A DNA stretch of 11,030 bases from Halomonas sp. (GCA_007116835.1 SKHS01000030.1:1-11030), one strand, 5' to 3'. Shown: positions 1 to 7,185, counted from the first letter of the stretch. Numbers and translations are program-made. The notes: generated by a model from the letters alone, not told the origin.

Positions 1-5
1 AACCC

Positions 6-953
6 ATGAGCTTTTTTAATATGCCAAATAAAATCATGAACTTAAAAAATATCAATGGCACAGCTATTGGCCTTGCTGCGATGCCAGGCATTTTTGTCTT
101 GTTGTGGAGCACCGGGTTTATTGGCGCAAAATTTGGCTTGCCCTACGCAGAACCTTTTACCTTTCTGTTTATTCGTTTTGTGCTCACGCTGACTCTACTT
201 ATTCCTATGATAGGGATGATGCGCATCACTTGGCCTTCAGGGGCAGCACTTTGGCTGCATATTGGCGTTTCGGGGCTACTGGTTCATGGCGCTTATTTAG
301 GCTGGGTCTTCTAGGGTATTTATTTGGGGATGCCTGCAGGGTTAGCAGCGCTGCTAGTGGGTTTGCAGCCGCTACTGACGGCAGCATTCGCAGGCCCTCT
401 ATTGGGTGAGCGACTAACCAAGCGCCAATGGTTAGGGCTACTCTTCGGCCTAGTGGGTATCAGCCTTGTGTTAGGCAGCAAGCTGGAATTCGGCACATCG
501 TTATTTGCTGGGTTCGGCGTTGGTGCGCTGCTATGCGTGATGGCTGCGTTGGTAGGAATTTCGCTGGGCACGCTTTATCAAAAGCGTTTTTGTACCAGCA
601 TGCCACTGCTGTCGGGTGCCGTTATCCAATATATAGCGGCGGGCATATTGCTAGGAGCAGGCGCGCTGCTGTTTGAAGAGCGTCACATTCAATGGAGTAT
701 GACGTTTGTGCTTACGCTAGGTTGGCTAGTGTTAGTGCTGTCGATTGCCGCCATTCTTTTACTAATGGCGTTAATCAAAAAAGGCGAGGCCTCTCGGGTT
801 GCCAGTTTATTTTACCTGGTGCCACCGGTGACCGCACTACAGGCATGGTGGTTGTTTGATGAGCGTTTGCCGCTGCTGGGATTAGCGGGGATGGTGATTG
901 CCATTACGGGGGTTGTTATGGTGGTACGCAAACCTCGCCCAGCCGCGGCGTAA
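6..953 (+). pseudogene. EamA/DMT-family transporter, interrupted by an in-frame amber codon
   Basis: This reads as a drug/metabolite transporter superfamily protein of about 315 codons with two EamA repeats and roughly ten membrane helices. Such proteins usually export small metabolites or amino acids; the substrate cannot be told here. The N-terminal part includes LLWSTGFIGAKFGLPYAEP and stops at TAG, 312-314. The same frame continues at once with GIYLGMPAGLAALLVGLQP and runs to a TAA at 951-953, ending in a second EamA repeat (FYLVPPVTALQAWWLFDERL). No shift of frame is needed, so the lesion is a single nonsense codon. The stop sits where relatives carry an aromatic or small residue after GVF, so TGG or a tyrosine codon to TAG is the simplest origin (inferred). 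No other decay is visible. The start at 6 is provisional because the upstream sequence is cut off; ATGs at 21, 36 and 81 are alternatives. The 3' half could restart only from weak starts such as TTG 324 or ATG 330, without a clear ribosome-binding site. Confidence 0.85.
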
Positions 954-956
954 CGA

Positions 957-1673
957 CTACAAACGCTGCAGATAACTGACGCCGCCCAAGTTGCGCATTT
1001 GCTGACGAATCCACTGGCTCCGACGCTCAACCTGGGCGTCTGGGCGAGAGGCGCTACGGGTGCGGGGGCTGGGGAGAATAGCCGCCAGCAGGCTTGCCTG
1101 CCGTTCAGTAAGCGCACTGCCAGACGCGCCAAAGTAGTGATCAGCGGCGGCTTCCAACCCGAAAACACCGGTATCCCACTCAGCAACGTTTAAATACACT
1201 TCTAAGATCCGCTGCTTATCCCACAGCACCTCGATCAGCAGCGTAAACCATGCCTCTAGCCCTTTACGAGCCCAACTACGACCACTCCACAAAAAGACAT
1301 TTTTAGCGGTCTGTTGGCTCAGCGTGCTCGCGCCGCGTAGACGTGCCCCGTCCCGACTCGCTTCCCAGGCACGGCGCATTTCCACTAAATCAAACCCTCG
1401 GTGCTGTGGAAAGCGTTGGTCTTCTGCGGCAATCACCGCCAATTTTGCATTGCTGGAAAGCTCGTCCCAGTTGCGCCACTGGTGCTGAATACGTATCGGT
1501 TCACTGTTAATCCAGCTCTGCACTTTACGCTCAACCATCACCATAGACCCCGGGGGCGGTACGAAGCGAAAAAGCACGACAATCGCAATGGAAAGGACAA
1601 CAAAGGCCAGCGCGCCACGCCAAAGAATACGCCACATCAGACGAACAAAACGGCGCAACGCGCGATTTAGCAT
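957..1673 (-). CDS. mtgA: Monofunctional biosynthetic peptidoglycan transglycosylase
   Basis: A 238-residue protein of the glycosyltransferase 51 family, close to the usual MtgA length. It polymerises lipid II into glycan strands on the periplasmic face of the inner membrane and lacks a transpeptidase domain. One N-terminal membrane anchor lies at about residues 17-38 after an Arg-rich start. GT51 motifs follow in order: EDQRFPQHRG at 84-93, whose Glu84 is the expected catalytic base; GASTLSQQTAKN at 114-125; RKGLEAW at 136-142; and ILEVYLNVAEWDTGVFG at 156-172, with YFGAS just after. The start has a good ribosome-binding site: AAGGG seven bases before the ATG, overlapping the fghA stop codon, with only 10 nt between the two genes. 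It is therefore probably the last gene of the adhC-fghA operon and translationally coupled. Its stop lies 3 nt from the end of the convergent transporter gene, and no terminator hairpin is visible there. Confidence 0.95.
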   Translation of the reverse strand: MLNRALRRFVRLMWRILWRGALAFVVLSIAIVVLFRFVPPPGSMVMVERKVQSWINSEPIRIQHQWRNWDELSSNAKLAVIAAEDQRFPQHRGFDLVEMRRAWEASRDGARLRGASTLSQQTAKNVFLWSGRSWARKGLEAWFTLLIEVLWDKQRILEVYLNVAEWDTGVFGLEAAADHYFGASGSALTERQASLLAAILPSPRTRSASRPDAQVERRSQWIRQQMRNLGGVSYLQRL

Positions 1674-1683
1674 TTCGATACCC

Positions 1684-2538
1684 TTAACGCTTCATGAGGT
1701 GTTCTGCATGATAGCGCAAATGATCCTCAATGAACGAGGCGATAAAGAAGTAGCTATGATCGTAACCTGGCTGGCGGCGCAGTGTTAGCGGATGATCGTG
1801 GGCTTCACAAACGGCTTCCAAACGCTCTGGCATCAATTGCTCTACCAGAAACTGATCTGCTTCACCCTGATCGATAAACAGCCGCTGGCGAGAAGCGCCG
1901 TTGGCCACGAGTTCGCAGGCATCATATTGACGCCAGCGAGTCTCATCGTCTCCTAGATAGCTGGTAAACGCGTTTCTCCCCCAAGGACAGTTCATCGGGT
2001 TAACAATGGGGGCTAGTGCCGACACAGAGCGGAACTTACCAGGGTGGCGCAGCGCCAGTATCAGCGCACCATGGCCACCCATAGAGTGGCCACTAATCGA
2101 TTCGCGCCCATTGACTGGGAAATGCTGGCGAACAACGGAAGGCAGCTCCTCTACCACATAGTCGTACATGCGATAGTTAGACTTCCAGGGGGCTTGAGTG
2201 GCGTTCACATAAAAACCAGCGCCCGAGCCTAAGTCATAGCGTTCATGCTCACCGGGCAGGTCAGTGCCGCGCGGGCTGGTATCGGGGCAAACAATCGCCA
2301 CTCCTAGCTCAGCGGCAACCCGGTGAGCACCGGCTTTCTGCATAAAGTTTTCGTCATTGCAGGTCAGTCCTGATAGCCACCACAGCAACGGCACACGCTC
2401 GTTTTCCGCCTGGGGCGGTAAGTAAACGGCGAACACCATGTCGCAGTCCAGCGCCCGGGAGTAGTGGCGGTAGCGCTTGTGCCAGCCACCAAAGCTACGG
2501 TTGGCTGACACCAGTTCTAAAGTTTCACTCATGCTCAT
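1684..2538 (-). CDS. fghA: S-formylglutathione hydrolase
   Basis: An esterase-D-type alpha/beta hydrolase that cleaves S-formylglutathione to formate and glutathione, the second enzyme of glutathione-dependent formaldehyde detoxification in the cytosol. With the start chosen here it is 284 residues, close to the family length of about 280. The nucleophile elbow GHSMGGHGAL places Ser152; Asp228 lies in DQGEADQFL and His261 in GYDHSYFF, completing the expected catalytic triad. SPRGTDLPGE at 88-97 is also typical. The start at 2538 is preferred because AAGGAG (2546-2551) lies seven bases upstream and the protein then begins MSMSETLELVSANRSFGGW. The in-frame ATG at 2592 would add 18 residues without family support; the ATG at 2532 is a near alternative. 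It follows adhC by 75 nt and precedes mtgA by 10 nt on the same strand, consistent with one transcript. Confidence 0.96.
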   Translation of the reverse strand: MSMSETLELVSANRSFGGWHKRYRHYSRALDCDMVFAVYLPPQAENERVPLLWWLSGLTCNDENFMQKAGAHRVAAELGVAIVCPDTSPRGTDLPGEHERYDLGSGAGFYVNATQAPWKSNYRMYDYVVEELPSVVRQHFPVNGRESISGHSMGGHGALILALRHPGKFRSVSALAPIVNPMNCPWGRNAFTSYLGDDETRWRQYDACELVANGASRQRLFIDQGEADQFLVEQLMPERLEAVCEAHDHPLTLRRQPGYDHSYFFIASFIEDHLRYHAEHLMKR

Positions 2539-2613
2539 GGGCAGGCTCCTTGAAAAAATGGCAGCGCGGCGAGTTTCCTTTACCGCGCTCATTTATCTTA
2601 CTCCCCATAATAC

Positions 2614-3723
2614 TCAGTAATGCAGCACGGTACGAATGCTCTTCCCTGCATGCAGTAGATCGAAAGCTTCATTGATCTTCTCGAACGGCATATCGTGCGT
2701 AATAAAGTCATCAATATTGAGCTCACCCTGCATATAGCGCTCAACATAGCCAGGCAACTCGCTGCGCCCTTTAACGCCACCAAACGCCGAACCTTTCCAG
2801 ACACGCCCAGTCACCAGTTGGAACGGGCGTGTAGAGATCTCTTCACCAGCGCCTGCCACACCAATAATAATCGACTCCCCCCAGCCTTTATGACAGCACT
2901 CAAGGGCCGAGCGCATTACGTTAACGTTACCGATACACTCAAAAGAGTAGTCAACGCCGCCGTCGGTCATATCAACAATGACCTGCTGAATCGGGTCGCT
3001 GTAGTCTTTCGGGTTGACGAAGTCAGTCGCGCCAAACTGTTTAGCCAGTGCAAATTTATCGGGGTTTACATCGATGGCAATAATCTTCGAGGCCTTTGCC
3101 ATTACCGCCCCTTGAATGACCGCTAAACCAATCGCGCCCAAGCCAAAAACAGCGATGGTGGAGCCTGGCTCTACTTTTGCCGTATTCAGTACCGCACCGA
3201 TCCCCGTAGTAACACCGCAGCCCAATAGGCAGATTTTATCCATGGGCGCTTCTTTAGAGACTACAGCAAGCGACACCTCGGGCAGCACGGTGTACTCACT
3301 AAAGGTCGACGTGCCCATGTAATGGTGGAGCATGTTGCCATCGAGCGAAAAGCGCGAGGTGCCATCCGGCATCACCCCTTTACCTTGCGTCGCGCGTACG
3401 CTGCCACACAGGTTGGTTTTGCCAGACAAGCAGAATTTACATTTGCCGCACTCAGCGGTATATAGCGGAATCACGTGGTCGCCTGGTTTGACGCTGGTCA
3501 CGCCCTCACCGACTTCTTGCACCACGCCAGCCCCCTCATGGCCCAGCACCGCTGGGAAGTTGCCTTCCGGGTCTGCGCCAGAAAGGGTGTAGGCGTCGGT
3601 ATGGCATACGCTGGTTGCGGCCATCTTAACCAGTACTTCACCGGCTTTCGGGCCTTCCACATCAATCTCAACTAACTCAAGCGGCTTACCTGCTTCGAGT
3701 GCGACGGCTGCACGTGATTTCAT
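2614..3723 (-). CDS. adhC: S-(hydroxymethyl)glutathione dehydrogenase / class III alcohol dehydrogenase
   Basis: A zinc-dependent, NAD-linked medium-chain dehydrogenase of 369 residues, the usual size for glutathione-dependent formaldehyde dehydrogenase (also named frmA). It oxidises S-hydroxymethylglutathione to S-formylglutathione. Catalytic zinc ligands are visible as Cys40 (SVCHTD), His62 (GHEG) and Cys169 (LLGCGVTTG). The structural zinc site has four cysteines, 92, 95, 98 and 106, in ECGKCKFCLSGKTNLC. The Rossmann motif GLGAIG is at 194-199, with Asp218 placed to bind the NAD adenosine ribose. FGGVKGRSELP near the C terminus is class III-like. AAGGAG (3732-3737) lies eight bases before the ATG, supporting this start. 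It is the first gene of the adhC-fghA-mtgA operon, transcribed away from a LysR-type regulator. Nothing appears missing or altered. Confidence 0.97.
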   Translation of the reverse strand: MKSRAAVALEAGKPLELVEIDVEGPKAGEVLVKMAATSVCHTDAYTLSGADPEGNFPAVLGHEGAGVVQEVGEGVTSVKPGDHVIPLYTAECGKCKFCLSGKTNLCGSVRATQGKGVMPDGTSRFSLDGNMLHHYMGTSTFSEYTVLPEVSLAVVSKEAPMDKICLLGCGVTTGIGAVLNTAKVEPGSTIAVFGLGAIGLAVIQGAVMAKASKIIAIDVNPDKFALAKQFGATDFVNPKDYSDPIQQVIVDMTDGGVDYSFECIGNVNVMRSALECCHKGWGESIIIGVAGAGEEISTRPFQLVTGRVWKGSAFGGVKGRSELPGYVERYMQGELNIDDFITHDMPFEKINEAFDLLHAGKSIRTVLHY

Positions 3724-3773
3724 CTTTACAACTCCTTAACAGACGCTGTGAAATGCTAACGACGGTTTAATCG

Positions 3774-3803
3774 AATGACGTCATTGAACAAGCATTGAAC
3801 AAG
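3774..3803. promoter_or_regulatory. Candidate operator: palindrome joined to a tandem 11-bp repeat
   Basis: This lies in the 195-nt gap between the divergent adhC and lysR starts. Seen directly: a perfect 12-bp palindrome AATGACGTCATT (3774-3785), followed by two adjacent perfect copies of CATTGAACAAG (3782-3792 and 3793-3803). The first repeat copy overlaps the right arm of the palindrome by four bases. A further short dyad, AATA-N5-TATT, is at 3812-3824. LysR-type regulators often bind such sites in the gap with their target genes, so an operator role is likely but inferred. TTGAAC (3795-3800) followed 18 nt later by TGTATT (3819-3824) could be a weak rightward promoter for the regulator; I could not pick a convincing adhC promoter. 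No other clear element was seen in the gap. Confidence 0.45.
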
Positions 3804-3918
3804 GTTTGGTGAATAACGTGTATTGGACCCAGTGTAGGCCAGCTAGGCGAACAGGATAAGTCGGGATACACTCATAAGATTATTGCCACTGAGCAACAAT
3901 CACGTCCAAGGATTGCCT

Positions 3919-4830
3919 ATGCAGCGCTGGGATCGTATAGAAGCGTTTATTGAAGTAGTGAGGCTAGGCACGTTTTCGGCAGCAGCACGCCACTTGAAAG
4001 TGTCGACATCACATATCAGCCGTTTGGTTAGCCAGTTGGAAAATCAGCTGGGTGTTCAGCTGCTATACCGCACCACGCGACAAATCAGGTTAACTGATGC
4101 TGGGGTTATTTACGTTGAGCACTGCCGCCATCTTTTTGACGGGCTGCGCGATGCCGAACAAGCGATTAGCGAGCTTCAGGCGAAGCCCCACGGGTTGCTT
4201 AAATTAACCTCGGCCACGACGTTTGGTGAGCGCTATATCGCCCCACTGGTCAATGACTTTCAGTGTCTGCACCCTCAGCTAGAAGTACACATGCACTTTA
4301 CTAACCGCCCGGTAGAGCTGATCGAAGAGGGCTTTGATATTGCCATTCGCATGGGTGTGCTCAAAGACTCTAGCCTAATTGCGCGCAGGCTATGCGAGCG
4401 ACGAGAGTATGTGGTCGGGTCTCGGGTCTATTTCCGCCAGGCTCCTAGACCCCACACATTATCCGAGCTAAGCCAGCACCGGTGCCTGATCGGCTCACGG
4501 CCAAACTGGCTATTTGAAGTTAACGGGCAGCGCCGCGAAGTGAAAGTAGAAGGCTGCTGGAGCGGCAATTCGGGGCCTGCGCTGCTAGATGCAGCACTGA
4601 AAGGGCTAGGGCTCGCCCAACTGCCCGACTACTATGTTGCGCCTTATCTAAAAAGCGGTGAATTGGTGTCTGTGCTGGAGCCCTTTCAACATCACGACAC
4701 GGCTGTTTGGCTGGTTTACCCTCGCCATCGCCATCTATCCCCCAAAATCCGCCAACTCGTTGATTATCTAGTGACGAATATTGCAAAGACGCTACCTAAT
4801 CACTCGATGACCCAGAATGGGACGAATTAG
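3919..4830 (+). CDS. LysR-family transcriptional regulator, divergent from the formaldehyde operon
   Basis: A 303-residue LysR-type regulator. The winged helix-turn-helix occupies about residues 2-61 (MQRWDRIEAFIEVVRLGTFS, then AAARHLKVSTSHISRLVSQL, QLLYRTTRQIRLTDAG). A linker helix and a periplasmic-binding-protein-like effector domain follow from about residue 92 (TSATTFGERYIAPLV, GFDIAIRMGVL, GLGLAQLPDYY), resembling the CrgA-like subgroup. The ATG at 3919 is chosen because AAGGA ends seven bases upstream and the protein then begins at the normal LysR position; a TTG at 3883 would add 12 poorly supported residues. The divergent arrangement suggests that it controls adhC-fghA-mtgA and itself, perhaps in response to formaldehyde or its glutathione adduct. 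That is inference from position; the ligand is unknown. Its stop codon overlaps the end of the convergent sdaA gene. Confidence 0.93.
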   Translation: MQRWDRIEAFIEVVRLGTFSAAARHLKVSTSHISRLVSQLENQLGVQLLYRTTRQIRLTDAGVIYVEHCRHLFDGLRDAEQAISELQAKPHGLLKLTSATTFGERYIAPLVNDFQCLHPQLEVHMHFTNRPVELIEEGFDIAIRMGVLKDSSLIARRLCERREYVVGSRVYFRQAPRPHTLSELSQHRCLIGSRPNWLFEVNGQRREVKVEGCWSGNSGPALLDAALKGLGLAQLPDYYVAPYLKSGELVSVLEPFQHHDTAVWLVYPRHRHLSPKIRQLVDYLVTNIAKTLPNHSMTQNGTN

Positions 4831-6194
4831 CACTCAATTGCGTTCACGGCCAACCCACCTTTGGACGTCTCTTTATACTTATCCTGCATGTCACGACCGG
4901 TATCGCGCATGGTGCGAATGACTTTATCCAGTGAAACGAAGTGCTCACCATCGCCATGTAACGCCATACGCGCAGCGTTGATGGCTTTTACGGAAGCAAT
5001 CGCATTGCGTTCAATACACGGCACTTGAACCAACCCTGCCACCGGGTCGCAGGTGAGGCCAAGGTTATGCTCCAAGCCAATTTCAGCGGCATTTTCCACC
5101 TGCTTTGGCGAACCACCCATCACGTCAGCAAGCCCTGCTGCAGCCATGGCACAAGCAGAACCCACTTCACCCTGACAACCTACTTCGGCACCAGAAATCG
5201 ACGCATTCTTTTTGCACAGAATGCCGATAGCGCCCGCTGCCAGCAGAAAGTTCACGATATCCGTATCGCAGGCATCTGGCTCAAATTTCAAATAATACGC
5301 CAGTACAGCGGGCACAATTCCTGCAGCTCCGTTGGTCGGTGCCGTCACCATACGCTTGCCGGCTGCGTTCTCTTCATTCACCGCCAGCGCGAACAGATTA
5401 ACCCAATCCATCACGCTGAAACTCGATACAATAAGGCGTTGATTCGGCGGCGGCGATAGCAGCTGTTGGTGCAACCCATGCGCACGCCGCCTAACGTTCA
5501 ACCCACCCGGCAGATGCCCCGTGGCCTGCAGTCCGTTATCAATGCTTTCACGCATCACCTGCCAAATTGTTAGCAGTTCAGCACGAACCACTTCTTCACT
5601 GCGCCAAGCCTTCTCATTTTCAAGCATCAGCTCGCTAATGCGCAGCCCATGGGTATGGCACAGGGCAAGCAGCTCGTTGGCGGTGTCAAAAGGATAAGGC
5701 AGCGCCGTTGTGTCCTCCTCTATCCCACCTTTATCCGCGCTAGCTTGATCGACATAGAACCCCCCACCCAGTGAGTAGTAAGTATTGGTCGCGATAACCG
5801 TGTCTTGCTGATAGGCCGTCAACACCATGGCATTCGGATGAAACGGTAGGCAGCGCTCATCCCACTCAATGTCCCGACCACGGTCAAACGGTACCGTTTG
5901 ACCATTCGGCAACGTTAACAATGCGCCCTCCTCTAGCGCTTTCAGGCTTCCCACAACAGCATCAGGGTCAATGGTTTCTGGCGTTTCGCCCATTAACCCC
6001 ATCATCACGGCGCTGTCTGTACCGTGCCCTACGCCAGTCGCTGCCAGTGAACCATGCAGCCTGACGACGATGCGTGTCAGAGGCGATTCATTCAGCGCTA
6101 GCCCAAAGTCACGCGCGGCGCGCATCGGGCCAACAGTATGTGAGCTAGATGGGCCAATACCTATCCGAAAGAGATCAAAAACGCTAATTGCCAT
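4827..6194 (-). CDS. sdaA: L-serine ammonia-lyase (iron-sulfur L-serine dehydratase), single-chain
   Basis: A 455-residue single-chain L-serine deaminase that converts L-serine to pyruvate and ammonia using a 4Fe-4S cluster in the cytosol. The N-terminal signature SVFDLFRIGIGPSSSHTVGP marks the beta-like domain. The catalytic alpha-like domain has TAPTNGAAGIVPAV at 284-297. Cluster ligands are expected at Cys340 (EVGCQGEVGS), Cys382 (LTCDPVAG) and Cys393 (VPCIERN). The protein ends in a cysteine, Cys455 (AVNAIEC). In the Legionella pneumophila enzyme the terminal cysteine occupies the cluster's substrate site in a tail-in-mouth arrangement, and all four cysteines here keep a constant spacing relative to those residues as I recall them. 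The start matches the family, although the ribosome-binding site is weak and distant (GGAT and GAGG elements upstream). It is a single-gene unit whose stop overlaps the end of lysR by 4 nt. No serine transporter lies next to it. Confidence 0.97.
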   Translation of the reverse strand: MAISVFDLFRIGIGPSSSHTVGPMRAARDFGLALNESPLTRIVVRLHGSLAATGVGHGTDSAVMMGLMGETPETIDPDAVVGSLKALEEGALLTLPNGQTVPFDRGRDIEWDERCLPFHPNAMVLTAYQQDTVIATNTYYSLGGGFYVDQASADKGGIEEDTTALPYPFDTANELLALCHTHGLRISELMLENEKAWRSEEVVRAELLTIWQVMRESIDNGLQATGHLPGGLNVRRRAHGLHQQLLSPPPNQRLIVSSFSVMDWVNLFALAVNEENAAGKRMVTAPTNGAAGIVPAVLAYYLKFEPDACDTDIVNFLLAAGAIGILCKKNASISGAEVGCQGEVGSACAMAAAGLADVMGGSPKQVENAAEIGLEHNLGLTCDPVAGLVQVPCIERNAIASVKAINAARMALHGDGEHFVSLDKVIRTMRDTGRDMQDKYKETSKGGLAVNAIEC

Positions 6195-6321
6195 TATGTT
6201 ATCCGCCCCTCAATGATTGTTATCGATTTTCACACCCTGAGCGCAACCAATGTGCAGTGATATCCGCCAGCCGTCGAGACACTCCCCATAGGTTCGACGT
6301 GCCAGCACAGAAAGGTGACGA

Positions 6322-6327
6322 TATAAT
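6322..6327 (+). promoter_or_regulatory. Possible -10 element for the downstream membrane-protein gene
   Basis: A perfect TATAAT hexamer preceded by GA lies about 62 nt before the ATG at 6390, inside the 195-nt gap between the divergent sdaA and membrane-protein genes. No good -35 match is present 16-18 nt upstream (the region reads GTGCCA or similar), so the call rests on the -10 alone. On the opposite strand, TTGCGC followed about 16 nt later by GATAAC (around 6213-6245) is a weak candidate promoter for sdaA. Nothing else in the gap stands out except a 17-codon reading frame discussed in the findings. Confidence 0.35.
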
Positions 6328-6389
6328 GAACATTCACCCTTGGATGTTTTACGCCATTTGTCACGCACTTCCGCAATAAGGATGTTGGT

Positions 6390-7045
6390 ATGCCCCCTTC
6401 CCCACCTCAATGGCCAATCAGTTTTGGTTACGCTTTACTGCGTGCAACGCTGTATGTGCTTTTTATCGCTGGCATTGCCCAGGGCGGCTACTTGGAAGCC
6501 ATTTACTTGCCTAATGTGCGCTACAGCGAATTAGGGTTTACGGAGCTTACCCAAACAGTAGTGCTAGCCTGCCGTTGCGCGTTACTGATTTATGTACGAC
6601 AGGTGCTTCACGTATGGCCCACCGTCACGCTGCTACTGCTCGCCTTTGTTGCCGCATCACTGGTTCGTGAACAAGACTATTTTCTCGACCATTATGTGGC
6701 CAGACATACTTGGAAAATACTCGTGGCTCTGATTGTGCTGCCAAGCTTGGCCTGGGTCATTATCCATCGCCGCCGTTTCCTGGAAGAGTTTGCTTACTAT
6801 AGCAACACCTTTGCTTTCGGACTGTTCGCTGCGGGAGTCTTGGTCACATATATCTTCTCACGCCTCTATGGTCGCCAGGTGCTCTGGCGTGCGGTGCTTC
6901 GCTTCAAGAGAACTATGTGCGCGATTTTAAAAACGTGGCCGAAGAAGCCGTGGAACTGCTCGGTTACAGCCTTATTCTGTTTGCTATGATTGAACTTTTA
7001 CTTCTCGCTCGGCGAATTGCTCGCGCCCGCCAAGCATCTCTATAA
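6390..7045 (+). pseudogene. Uncharacterised multi-helix inner-membrane protein, frameshifted near its 3' end
   Basis: I do not recognise the family by function. The gene encodes a hydrophobic protein with predicted helices at about residues 14-35, 54-71, 74-92, 108-125 and 138-157, and motifs such as SLVREQDYFLDHY and RRRFLEEFAYYSNTFAFG. The reading frame from ATG 6390 runs out of character after FSRLYGRQVLWRAVL and stops at 6987-6989. A different frame then continues with QENYVRDFKNVAEEAVELLG and a sixth helix, ending at TAA 7043-7045. At the junction the five bases GCTTC occur twice in tandem (6896-6900 and 6901-6905). Removing one copy joins the two frames into a smooth 216-residue protein, so a 5-bp duplication is the likely lesion. 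AAGGA (6378-6382), seven bases before the ATG, supports the start. A strong terminator follows 34 nt after the restored stop, consistent with a single-gene unit. The truncated product would lose the last helix and gain a short unrelated basic tail. Confidence 0.8.
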
Positions 7046-7079
7046 GGGCTGCTATAAGCGCTACCAACCGGTTATTTAG

Positions 7080-7117
7080 CGCCGCCTAGTGCCTTGCTAG
7101 GCGGCGTTTCATTTTTT
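7080..7117 (+). terminator. Rho-independent terminator after the membrane-protein gene
   Basis: A perfect 10-bp stem, CGCCGCCTAG (7080-7089) with CTAGGCGGCG (7097-7106), closes a 7-nt loop and is followed by TTTCATTTTTT. It ends the transcript of the frameshifted membrane-protein gene and isolates it from the transporter gene downstream. There is no A-tract on the left, so it should act mainly rightward. Confidence 0.9.
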
Positions 7118-7129
7118 GAATCTCGCTAT

Positions 7130-7147
7130 GCGCAAAGCCATTTGCGC
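7130..7147. repeat. Short perfect inverted repeat upstream of the AbgT-family gene
   Basis: GCGCAAA (7130-7136) and TTTGCGC (7141-7147) form a perfect 7-bp inverted repeat around a 4-nt centre, GCCA. It lies after the preceding terminator and 38 nt before the assigned transporter start. It could be an operator for a dimeric regulator or a small hairpin in the leader. It is not followed by a T-tract, so it is not a terminator. No convincing promoter could be assigned next to it. Confidence 0.4.
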
Positions 7148-7185
7148 CACTGAAAGCTTCAACGTACTGTCGTCTACCTAAATCA

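Noticed and set aside
312..314. Amber codon as a possible pyrrolysine or programmed readthrough site
   Set aside because: DMT transporters are not known pyrrolysine proteins, there is no readthrough context or pyl gene in view, and a single point mutation is simpler.
2695..3126. 143-codon open frame antisense to adhC
   Set aside because: No recognisable motif, and it lies fully opposite a well-conserved gene; a by-product of codon bias.
5025..5459. 144-codon open frame antisense to sdaA
   Set aside because: Composition rich in His, Arg and Cys without domain likeness; fully opposite conserved SdaA sequence.
6896..6905. Programmed ribosomal frameshift in the membrane-protein gene
   Set aside because: There is no slippery heptamer or downstream pseudoknot-like structure, and the exact 5-bp duplication explains the frame change directly.
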